Origin: Coix lacryma-jobi var. lacryma-jobi | Taxonomy: Eukaryota; Streptophyta; Magnoliopsida; Poales; Poaceae | Assembly: GCA_009763385.1 (NCBI GenBank) | Contig: CM019825.1 | Coordinates: forward strand, 19,335,499 to 19,399,498 | Reading direction: 5' to 3' | DNA length: 64,000 nucleotides | Shown: positions 54,574 to 64,000 of the stretch, piece by piece | Layout of the letters: each line of letters opens with the position of its first letter | Numbering within the stretch: position 1 is the first letter of the stretch | Translations under genes and position numbers: made by a program | The notes under the pieces: model-generated | Seen by the model: the letters and a program-made list of their open reading frames with translations, nothing else | Told to the model about the DNA's origin: nothing | Databases searched by the model: none

Positions 54574-54831
54574 CTACTCTCCATCTTAGAATGATAAAAC
54601 TATTTCGTGTAGTGAAAAGTCAAATTATATAACCTTTGGCTAACAACTGCTCAAAATATACTCAAGTTCAAGATATAAACTTGTATCAATAGATTTGTAT
54701 TCAAAGTGTCTGTAAGATGGTACTGATTCTTTAGCCGGTGAAAATATATGGCTAGACAAAATAATAGTCAAAAATCTGTTTTGGGTGATTCTTGTTTGAT
54801 GAAAATACGCATATTATTCCAATCCGGGACG
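54574..54831. repeat. Degenerate Stowaway-like MITE
   Basis: TACTCTCCATCTTAGAATGA on the left and TTCCAATCCGGGACGTAGAG on the right resemble the paired CTCCCTCCGTCC... ends of grass Stowaways, with ATAAAACTATTT and interior AT-rich sequence. Confidence 0.5.
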
Positions 54832-55105
54832 TAGAGGAAGTAGAAAATAAAAAATATAATATAAATCAACGACATGAAAGAAAAATAGAACTAAAAGATC
54901 TCTAACCAAGCTCTCCAATCTTATTATGATGATATAAGCGATTGAACTGAGTGAAAAGAGATGGGCAAGAGCACCTTAAAGGTCAATAAAAGCAGTGAAA
55001 CTCTGCCATCAAGCTAGGATGGGCCAACTCTTCTGTGATGCTTTTCTTTTAACTTTTGACCATGTATGTTGTCTTTATTTTTCAAATGGCAGTAGCAAAA
55101 ATACT

Positions 55106-55311
55106 CCTCCATTCTAAATTAGATAATATTTTAACTTTTCTAGATATATAGATTTTACTATGTATATTCTAGATACATAGCTTTTTCTATGTACACTATG
55201 TATAAGTACTTATTAGTTTTTTTTTCTAGATACACTATGCATAAATACATAGTAAAATCAATATATTCAAAAAAGCTAAATATTGTCTTATAATTTGAAA
55301 TGTGGAGAGTA
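55106..55311. repeat. Stowaway-like MITE
   Basis: Left ACTCCTCCATTCTAAATTAG and right CTTATAATTTGAAATGTGGA, then GAGT, are inverted. The interior has TTCTAGATA(C/T)ATAG units mirrored around 55210. Confidence 0.75.
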
Positions 55312-56288
55312 AGAAAAAAATTAAATTACCATAAATAAACTTTAAAAATGAGTTGTTGTCAAATATTAGCTAAAAGTTGGACGCTATATAAGTGTATAAG
55401 GCAGCATCATTGTCCTTTCCCTAAGAGCACACCTTTAACGATGATTTACGAGTTAGCTCTAAATATATTATTTCATTTTAATAGAAGAGAAAGAAAAGTT
55501 ATATCTTGATTGTGTGCTAGTCTTGTGCACATACTCTAAGATTATATGAGGTTGTCATGTAGGGCTACTCATATAATGAGCTTTGTGCTCAAAGATAATA
55601 TTATTGATCGAAGCAATTGTCTAAGAGCTAGTAACAAGTAATTCATCCTATTGATGGTGTCCTAAGAGTGAAAATAGAAATAATATTATATGGATGGTAG
55701 GGTCACTTTATCGTCAGAAGTATTTAAGCCACGTGGAGCGTGTACAACACTGTATGCGAAGGTAGTATTTTTTACAGACCCCCTGAGTCGCATGCATATA
55801 TCGATCGAGAATATTGCCACGAGCATTCGAATAAAAATTCACCTCATCGTATGGATATGACATTTTGTCCTATACCCCATACAAGACAAGAGCATGATCA
55901 ACACGCATGACGAAATTGCCAAATAAAAATCTGCTCTACATAAGTTCGCTCGCGTGGCAAACGTCATTGTTGCGTAAAATAGATAACTATCAGCAATAAG
56001 ATGACACGACATCACTTACTTTCCATTTGTCTGAGGATTATCGAGCGAATCATACAATGAACCAACTAACACATCAAATGATTCTCTGAACAACACTCGT
56101 TTTGGTAGTGGTACAGATAACCTGCCTATATGGCTATATGTATCAATGTATGTACGTATCCAATATTATTACATATATAAAGATTGTCAGATTCAATTTG
56201 CATGTATATACAAGTTACTTTACATATACTGTGAGTTATCATTTCGACAGAGAAAATCAACGTGAAGCAATCAGACATCGAACTTAGA
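55312..56288. other. Intergenic; nothing recognisable
   Basis: AT-rich, short frames only. Confidence 0.4.
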
Positions 56289-56613
56289 TAATTCCAAGGA
56301 TCAGCTTACTGCAGAGCTTCAAGGATCAGCTTCAGATAGCTTTTTAGAGAACCTTCAGCTGTTGCTGCTGAGGATCAAAAGAAGATACTCTCCTCAGATC
56401 AACCAATGGATTGCCAATCTTTTGTAACCGGTTCTTAGCAATGCTTATGTTGCTCTTTTTTGGTTTCCTTTTTTGTATCCTAAGCCCCCCCCCCCCCCCC
56501 CCCTGTCCTAGGGCTCTGCATTGTTTTCCTGTAATTTGAGCCTGTTCTTTTCTTTTAATATATTTTTTCTTGTTGCAGGGGTGCAAACCCCTCCAGTTTC
56601 TCTAAAAAAAAAT
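56289..56613 (+). repeat. Possible LINE 3' end with A-tail
   Basis: AATATATTTTTTCTTGTTGC, then AGGGGTGCAAACCCCTCCAG and an A-run at 56605-56613, resembles the 3' ends of grass LINEs. A C-run of about 19 bases at 56486-56504 interrupts it. No ORF or target duplication was confirmed. Confidence 0.4.
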
Positions 56614-56786
56614 CAGACAGCAAAACTACCCTGGAAATTGCAGGTATTGTTCTTCTGATCAATATATAATATTATATACAGTAGGTTCATGTTACTTGCC
56701 ATGTTGCCATCCAATCCATCAACAGAATATATCTCCTTTTGCCAGCCATTCGGGTTCAGCTTCGAACTGTGGAAGCTTTCAGATAG

Positions 56787-56925
56787 TACTCCTTCCGTTC
56801 TAAATTACATGTGGTTTTGATATTTCTTAACCTTTCATATGCACTTAGATACAGTATATGTCTAGATACCTAGCAAAAATAATGTATTCAGAAAAACCAA
56901 AATGTCAGGATTTTTCTCCTAGTGT
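56787..56925. repeat. Stowaway-like half element
   Basis: GTACTCCTTCCGTTCTAAAT, then TACATGTGGTTTTGATATTTC, and TAGATACAGTATATGTCTAG have the usual left half of grass Stowaways; the right end was not found. Confidence 0.5.
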
Positions 56926-58500
56926 TTTTTAAAAGTAGTAATAATAAAATATAACCACTAGTCACGCACATGAAAATCCTCAGTATGAAATATTAAATGC
57001 TAAAGCATTAGAAGAAACCCACATCACTAAGAGAATTAAAAAACTATGGTTGTGTGTATTTAGCTTTTAGCACTTAGATATAGTATATATCTAGAACGAA
57101 GAGAGCAGGTCACAACATCCTCTCCAGTTGGATATCTAATCTTGTTCAATATACAGATTTCTATTTCGAACAACTCCCAAAGGCTCTTTATATGCTTCCT
57201 ATTTTTTAGGAATATATATTTTCAGAAAAAAATTCTAACAACTTATTTAATTAGTTATCCAAATATAGTCATCCTCTATTCCTAATTTCTCATTAGTCAA
57301 AGCTAGAGAGTGAGACTAACTCTCTAGAGTGCCTATGAGATTTATAAAAGCTATTGAAGAGTGGAAAGGCATGGAAGACAATTTTTATCCAAATGAATCT
57401 CCAAATGATGATTTTTAATTATCTAATATATTTCACATAAAAACTATTTGAATTGTAATTAATATTTTTAAGTCAAAGTTAACTATTAAATGTATGAGGG
57501 TGCAACGAAGATAGTTGGCTTCGTTATCCTTTAACGAGAACTAGATACTCTCCTTTTCTGAATGAATCAATTTCTAGAGTTATCTTAAGTTAAACTTTTT
57601 ATTGTTTGACCTAATTTCTAGATCCTAGAGATAGCATAATTCCTTTGGTTATAATTCTTTATGGTGGAATTGAATTTACATACTTGGATTTAAATTCTTG
57701 ACTTGTTAATTTTGACGCTATTCGTTCAGTGACGAGTTTGTCAATCTGAAGGGAGAAAGAGAGCATACACGCGAGAGAGAACTCTAAGATAATTATAGAT
57801 GGTAGGATAACACGGCCGAGCATGTTGAGGTTGATTCTGCATTTGGGATCGCTGGGTTGTAAATTTTTTTTATCTACAACGCAATAATTTATGTAATCAA
57901 TAAAACTCCCAAGCTCTCAGAGTCAGCATGTTTATTTCATCGGAAAATGCGTCTATATATCATAGTTATAGTACATATATGTGGTAGATGCGTCTGTCTG
58001 TAGTTGTAGTACATATAGTAGATTCTCCAATAGCTGTCTTCCGACAATCAGACAAAAGTCACAAAACCTTCTGAAAATTGGGAATTTTGTCATCCATATT
58101 CTTCCTTGTCACCTTTGGATTCTCTATGATCTATTAGCTCACTTTAAGCTCTAGCCACCTTCTAATGATTATGCTTTCCGTGTGACGGAGACAGCTAGCT
58201 GGCATTACATTTTGTTTTTTTTTTTTGTTTTTTTTGGCGAAGCTTCACCGAAATACTATATGCTGCGTGCACAATAATCTGCAGATAATAACATATATAT
58301 ACACACACTAATCCAAGTAGAATTGGGGCCGCATAGAGCAGAATATATAGCTCCAGACGACACTGATACCCAACAGATTTTGCAGAGCTGGCATGCATTT
58401 CGTGACACGTCCACCTCAAGGGCAGGCAAGGTTTTTTTTTTCTTCTTCTTTTGATCGATTATTAGGACCAAGAAAAAGACGTACTATGTGTGTACAACTC
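56926..58500. other. Intergenic; no gene supported
   Basis: AT-rich with T-runs near 58207-58230 and 58431-58440. No convincing exon on either strand. Confidence 0.4.
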
Positions 58501-59349
58501 AGCCGCTGTTGAAGGCGAACATCACTTTCATCATCCCGTGCTGTATGATCTTACTTAAACTGCATGCATGGTAAAAATGGTTTTTTTTTGTTTTTACAAG
58601 CACATGGTAAAAATGGTTAGCGTTGAGAATTGGGTAAATGGGGTCGGAGAGAATACAATCCAAGGCAGGCTGGCGGTAGCAGTTTGGGCAATGGCAGCGT
58701 GTGAGGGGTGGATCCAAAGGGGAAGCTAATGGAAATACGAAGACGATGAGGAAAAATAAGAGATGAAGGAAAGAAGAAAAAAAGAGAAATAGAGGAAGAA
58801 GAAGAGAAGTCTGTATTCTGCATCGGTCGTGGGGTTGTGAATTGTGAGTTCGGTTGTGACCGCAGCCGCGGGTAGCAGGCCTAAATCGGCGAAGAAGCCG
58901 ACCCAACCCAATAATCCGTTGCCCCTTGCGATCCATCATCATAGTCGCGCTCTATCCTATCCACCGGGGGCTCCGTGTGAACGTACGCCATCGCCGTGTC
59001 TCCCTGCTGGCTGATCGCCACAGCTCGATCTTTGCATTGGATTGTCGTCCTCTCTCTCTCTCTCTCTCTCTCCTCGTAGCACATGCACTGGCACAGGCGT
59101 CGTCCGTGTGAGCTGTCGAGCTGAGCTCCTAGCGAACTTGCATTGGAGTCGTCGGAACTAGGCGGCCGGAGCCCGGAACAACTCGGACCGGACCGCGCGA
59201 GCAAAGACACAAGCGAATCCACCGGCCGGCCGGCCGGCACTCGCGCCCACGCGGCCTGGCGCGGCCGGGGCAGCATCCACCTGTTGCGAGTCGGCGCCAG
59301 GTCAGCAGCCCGTGTCGTGTCAGGCGCAGCGCCACTGATCTGTCTGATG
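58501..59349. other. Moderately GC-rich unassigned stretch with (TC)n
   Basis: Open frames on the minus strand (to 209 codons, 58881-59510) contain no recognisable motif and run through the microsatellite at 59050-59072 and into the neighbouring MITE, so they are not accepted as genes. GGCCGGCCGGCCGGC lies at 59222-59236. Confidence 0.35.
59050..59072. repeat. (TC)n microsatellite
   Basis: About eleven uninterrupted CT units. Confidence 0.9.
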
Positions 59350-59566
59350 AAGCAGCAATCCTTGACATATGCATGGAATCTTTGGACGTATGCATGGAGT
59401 ATTAAATGTAGGTTAAAAAAATAACTAATAGCACAGTTTATCTGTAAATGTCGAAACGAATCTTTTAAGTCTAGTTGGTCCATATTTGGACAAAGTTTGT
59501 CAAATAACAACGAAAGTGCTACAGTGACTTTACACCAAAATTCCTACCAACTAAACACCCCCTATG
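59350..59566. repeat. MITE of the AT-rich family
   Basis: GTATGCATGGAGTATTAAAT, GTAGGTTAAAAAAATAACTA, CGAAACGAATCTTTTAAGTC, GTGCTACAGTGACTTTACAC and the terminus CCAACTAAACACCCCC follow the order of the family; left end lost. Confidence 0.7.
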
Positions 59567-61430
59567 CAGTAGAACGTACGACAAAATGGTGTCGATTTGT
59601 ACCGTACGTACCACCGGCGCTACCATAGACAGCAGCAAGGAAAACAAAAAACAACAAAAACACAGCGAACGAGAGAGCATCCAATTGCAGAACGAATTGA
59701 AGACCGCAGTTTTGTCGCTGATGTCAGGCCTTGTTTGATGAAGGCTTGAAAAAGGTTGCCTAGCAATAATAACAAGCCTGTTTTCATCTATGTACTGCCG
59801 GCCGCTTGCGGAATCATGCTGGAATTGGTTACGGTTAGAGATAGACCATCAGATCGATGGGGCTTCCTTCTTCACTGATATCATAATAATTATGTGCTGA
59901 TGGACAATTTGGAAATCAAGGAATAATGGGCTAGTAATCTTCAACCAAATTCAGCCTAAACTGCAAAACTCCGCTGGAAAGAGTTCAAAGAAGAGTTTGC
60001 GTTGCTGTTATTCTGCGCAAAAGAGAAAGTACTTTCTCTCAATTGAGTTATTATGGTTAAACATTCTAGTTTAATCTCTTTAGTCTTTAGTTTAATCCCT
60101 CAATTCAACCGAGAACAGAGCCGAAGAACAAAGAGAAGTAGATAGGAAAAAAGGGTAAAAGCGAGAGATATGGTAGATTGGTTTTGTGTCGATTGTGCTT
60201 GTTTACCTCAATCGGATGCGTGAACACCTATTTTGCATTGTTGATATATAAAACGTAATAAAGCTCCCCATTTTTTTATTTATTTCTTGGATGGATGTAC
60301 TCCTATAATGTGTCGTGGCAGCCTGGCAGGTGCTGCTGCGTATCGATCGGTCAGCATGCGTACACATGCCTTGATCAGTCACGTTTTTTCGGCGCGCTAG
60401 CCATGAACAACGGACGAACGACAACCCCCTGCCGGCTGCCGCTTAGTAGTCTCCACGACAAGTGCGTGCCTGCTCTTCTCGCGTAATATAAAATAAAATG
60501 GCAGTAGGTCATCTCGATCAGCAACCATGCCGTGCGCGTGCAGGACAAGATTACTGCTGTTGCTGCTGCCGATCCATCTCATCCATCGGTCGGTCCATGT
60601 ACAATCCTCGTCAACGAAAAGCTAGGCGGCAGATGGGTTTGCGTTGCCGATTGGACGTCACATGCATACGGGCCCAATTCAAGCCCCCTCTCGCGGCACG
60701 CCGGGCTGGCCCAGCGCATGCGCAGCCCAGCCGCTAATTAGCACGGAGCGGAAGCAGCCAGCCTATTGGGCTATCAAGCGGCTCGGCCCGGTCCGTCATC
60801 CGCGCGACGCGCCAGCATCTCATCGCGCTGGCCTCCTGCAAATACGCAGTGCTGGTGGTGGTCCGGTACGCATCGTCGTCGCGTCTCTTCTCCGTCCTAT
60901 ACAAACAGTCCTGCCGTCCTACTACTACATCTGGCGCTGCTGCATGCATGTTTGCTGGTGGGCTCATCACCAACTCGACTGCTGCCACCTTGCCATGACA
61001 AAGGCGAATAGGTCATATCTCGATCGGGCACTCCAACTACTACCATGCGTGATACGTGGCCGCTACTGTTGATGCGTACTGTATCTTTTTTAATATTGGT
61101 GTGTAATGGTGTCTAGTCCCCTCTCTTATTTGTTAAGCGTCAACATGTCTTGTCCTCTTGAGTCTTGTGACTAATAATACTACTAAGGTAGGTATAGGTC
61201 GTGCATGCATGAATAGATGCCATGCATGCCCTTTGAATGCAGCCTTTAGTAACTCGCTTCATTGGTCTTTTAGTATTGATTGATACGGTGCTACGTGTAC
61301 AATTATCCACTTTGGTTACTATATGTGCATACCACCGCATATAGTAACCGGTTCCTTTAATCAACTAGCGTGATTCTCCTTTACGAAGGTAAGTTAAAAG
61401 AAAGGGCACGGTTATAAGGCATGCACGTAT
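59567..61430. other. Intergenic; no gene supported
   Basis: Mixed composition. 60500-61070 is GC-richer with several overlapping frames and no protein motif. Confidence 0.35.
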
Positions 61431-61662
61431 TTCAAAATTCAAACTTTATTAACTTTGACCAATAATAAGTCTAATAAAATAAAAAATATATATAGTACAA
61501 TAATGGTACAATTAGATTTATCTTTACGAATACTTTCTAATGATATTTTTGTTGTTTCCATTAGTTATATAAAATAATATAAATTAATGGTCAAAGTATA
61601 ATCTTGAAGACCGCACCAAGTAAAATCGCGTCTTATATCCTGAGACGAAGGGTAATATGGAC
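61431..61662. repeat. Degenerate Stowaway-like MITE
   Basis: The right end TCTTATATCCTGAGACGAAG, then GGT, and interior AACTTTGACCAATAATAAG / TTAATGGTCAAAGTATAATC (inverted) fit a Stowaway element. The left terminus is unclear. Confidence 0.55.
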
Positions 61663-61685
61663 ATCACACAACCCTGTAAAATTAA

Positions 61686-62096
61686 GCACGTTCATTTCAT
61701 CCCCAATCCAAGTGGATTGAAGGTGATTGCGGTCTCATTCGGTTCTCTTGGATCAGGCTGGAACGAGGTCCATTCCACGTGGATCTGGCCCGCATGGAAT
61801 GAATACCAGCTCACTACAGAATACGCATTCGGTTAAGGCTGGCCTAGATAAATTCTAACCCGGATCATTTTGACTATATGATCCCTTCTACAGCTCAGCT
61901 CGGAACCGATACCCACCAATGACTCTAGAACGGATCCCTCTAGAATCCCAAACTAGGAATGAAAAGAGGGCCAGATTCAAACATGAATTGCCAAACAAGG
62001 TCTGATGAGGATTTGATCACCTATAAATCAAAACCCTCCTCAACCATCTTTGATCCCCTCCATTTCACTTGGATTGAGGATGAAATGAGCATGCCC
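61686..62096. repeat. Tourist-like (TAA) MITE next to a GRF gene
   Basis: Left GCACGTTCATTTCATCCCCA, then ATCCAAGTG; right CACTTGGATTGAGGATGAAA, then TGAGCATGCCC; these are imperfect inverses of about 31 bases. TAA flanks both sides (61683-61685, 62097-62099). Length 411 bp. Confidence 0.82.
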
Positions 62097-62110
62097 TAAC
62101 AAAAGTTGCT

Positions 62111-62498
62111 TCAAATGAGGGTTGTCACCTTAGTGACCGCATCACATTGCTTTCCAACGACCTGTTCTTTTGTTGCTTTAGCCTCCAAGTACTTGATGTA
62201 GCTTGCCTCCCAATGGACAAATGGGCAACCAATTCCATCATTCTACAGATTTATCAGACAAATATAGCACACATACTGAAACATAAACTAAAATACTCAG
62301 ATGTGGAATGAACTGAATGTCCCAAAACAATCTTACATTGTGATCTACGCAGGTGTACAAGATCTTATCCTTGAACCACGACTGCTTCGACTAGCACTCT
62401 ACTACCTGATGACACTTGCAGTTCGAGCATGTAATCAATGGCGGCTTGCCCTAACCTCTGCCCTGGCCACTGACCAGGAGCTTGATTCGGTGGTGGCC
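62111..62498 (-). pseudogene. GRF-type zinc-finger protein 3, two exons, degenerate
   Basis: On the minus strand, exon 1 ends at 62337 with donor GTAAGATT and exon 2 is 62242-62111, after acceptor CTGTAG, ending TGA. The finger is C-S-N-C-K-C-H-Q-V-V then W-F-K-D-K-I-L-Y-T-C in exon 1 and D-G-I-G-C-P-F-V-H-W-E in exon 2, the GRF arrangement with the intron at its usual place between the third and fourth zinc ligands. Exon 2 continues A-S-Y-I-K-Y-L-E as in many grass homologues. A likely start is the ATG at about 62498 (M-R-K-M-A-T-T-E-S-S-S). Two faults are visible: a one-base loss near 62440 and a TAG near 62395, just after V-V-E-C. The family is uncharacterised. It differs from the two MULE-borne GRF genes in architecture. 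Confidence 0.7.
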
Positions 62499-63619
62499 AT
62501 CTTCCTCATCGCCCGCGCCTAGAGGGCCATGACCAAGCGGGAGTTGAGTCATCGTCATTCTACACCTGCGCCACCCCCACAAATGACACCAATCGCTGAC
62601 ATTGATATCCTCCGCCCCTCCTCCCTATCGTCGATGTCTGAGAGTGAAGCAAAAAGTAATGGGGGAACGCGAGTTCGTCCGGGGGTTTTGGTTAAAAGTC
62701 CATCAGCTGGCGAGGGTCCGTGTGGCTCACGTGCCTCAAATGGCGACGTGGACAACCACGTCGGTTGCTGGATGTCGCCTGGGCTATTTTGGACAGGGAT
62801 AGGACCACTTAACTATATTAGGTAGCTAATATTACAATTTCTTAGTTTAAAGAGGTAGATAAGAACCCACTCATAATTTAGGGACCGACCATACAATTTA
62901 CTCTTTAGGCTAAGTGTTTAGATAGAGGTGGATCAGAGCTATGGGTGGATCGGAGCTATGGGTGAGAAATCTCATCTAGGATTCTTGTGCCCCATAAAAG
63001 CGCTAGAATGTGAGGGTCAAATATGGATGAACATTCAATGCGGATGTGAATGTTGGACAATCTGACAATTTTTTATTTGCATGCGCCGGAGAGTCTTGCA
63101 CATGCTGGAACTAGTTGGCAAAAAAATTACTTACATCAAACTGACTCACGTGCCCTAGATGCACGTGTTAAACAAAAGTAATTATAGCATTGTTGTCGAT
63201 GCGAATGAGAAAAAGAGATATAGTGGAGCATTTGATGCCCTTGACCGAACCGTTCTATCTTGCTTTTTGTCAAGTAGACCTTAGAGCACCAGCCTAAGAG
63301 GGATCACATTCGGGCTAACACATTTAGGGTTATTCTAGGACCAGTAAGGACACCTAAAATGTCTTAAGTCAACGTAGAGATCAATCGGCTAGTGGATGAG
63401 AGGTCTATCCGGAGTCAGAGTGTGAGTACACACAAAACATGTGTTGTTAGTTGTGCACCGGATTGTGCGGTGCTTGCCTTTTCTATGAGTCTTGCCTTTT
63501 GTGCGGGTCTTGTCAAATCTAAGCACGAACACGTGACAAAAAAAATCAAGGGTTTAATCTCGCCATGATTCACTCGCTAATCTTCTACTACTTGCATAGG
63601 GCCAATTATTTGTCAAATT
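62499..63619. other. Upstream of GRF gene 3 and intergenic
   Basis: 62530-62780 is GC-richer and may be the promoter/leader of the minus-strand gene. Beyond that no exon or repeat boundary is supported. Confidence 0.35.
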
Positions 63620-63881
63620 TCATACTACCTTAAACTAAATTAATTCCTAAAATCACTTTAAGTCAAACTATATCACGTTTGATCAACTTTATAGAAAAAG
63701 TAATAAAATCCATGATACCAAATAATTATACTATGAAAATACATTTCATACACATCTAGTGATACTAAGTTCGTCCTATTAATATTAGCGCTTTTTTACG
63801 AGGTTGGTTAAATTTAAAATAGTTTAATTTAGAGAAGCTCTAGAAATTGATTTAATTTAGGGCGGAGGGAGTACATCTAAA
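63620..63881. repeat. Stowaway-like MITE
   Basis: The right end TTTAGGGCGGAGGGAGTAC is the classic CTCCCTCCG terminus inverted; the left partner is near ATACTACCTTAAACTAAATT at 63621. Interior AT-rich with AAGTCAAACTATA and AATAGTTTAATTTAG. Confidence 0.65.
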
Positions 63882-64000
63882 AGTTGTCAATTATTTGAGA
63901 AGTACCCCCATATATTATATATACTTATTTGTATTTTATTATGTGGATGATAGCAGCATAAATTGGGCAGTGCTGGTTCTAGGATTTTGAGAGCCATCTG

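Noticed and set aside
56486..56504. C-run as a functional G-quadruplex or i-motif
   Set aside because: A single homopolymer of about 19 C in a likely LINE remnant; its length may not even be correct.
58881..59510. 209-codon minus-strand frame
   Set aside because: It runs through a (TC)n microsatellite and into a MITE, with no recognisable motif.

Overview
This is a plant nuclear window, almost certainly from a grass (Poaceae), probably a panicoid such as the sorghum/sugarcane/maize group. The grounds are a spliced gene with GT-AG introns encoding a filament-like plant protein, long Sirevirus-type copia LTR retrotransposons, a MuDR-like element carrying a plant mobile domain gene, and many Stowaway- and Tourist-like MITEs. 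The species assignment is inference.

Layout. 1-261 holds the 3' end of a lysine-rich gene. 606-1603 holds three copies of one AT-rich MITE family. 1915-6830 (minus strand) is the only intact-looking host gene, a four-exon filament-like plant protein whose 2.25-kb first intron has collected repeats; its GC-rich promoter/leader region lies around 6831-7900. 8209-38323 is one Mutator-like element (MULE) with 0.3-kb GC-rich terminal inverted repeats and an 8-bp target duplication. Its own body is about 9.8 kb. It carries a MULE transposase, an eight-exon plant mobile domain gene and two GRF-type zinc-finger genes, with a GC palindrome in the middle. The second GRF gene is cut in exon 2 by a nest of LTR elements: a gag-only Sirevirus-like element (17181-37477, duplication CATAG) whose 3' LTR is itself cut by a full-length Sirevirus-type copia element (25187-35547, duplication GCATA).

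38332-44240 is intergenic and rich in MITEs, tandem duplications and microsatellites. 44244-53454 is a second nest: a Harbinger-type element with a GC-rich interior, cut by a copia element (45130-53447, duplication GCTCT), whose 3' LTR is cut by an inverted solo LTR (51225-53054, duplication GTCGC). From 53455 to the end the window is repeat-rich intergenic DNA. It contains one degenerate GRF-type zinc-finger gene on the minus strand (62498-62111) with a Tourist-like MITE just downstream of it.

How the parts relate. The host gene is independent of the mobile DNA. In the MULE, the transposase would recognise the long inverted repeats; the plant mobile domain and GRF genes look like long-term cargo, since they keep spliced structures, but their frames are now interrupted. 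The full-length Sirevirus (gag, protease, integrase, RT, RNase H) is a plausible helper lineage for the gag-only element, because they share priming sites, a set of polypurine tracts and a 3' non-coding block. Most frame breaks are single-base indels, often in homopolymers, so part of the apparent decay may be assembly error.
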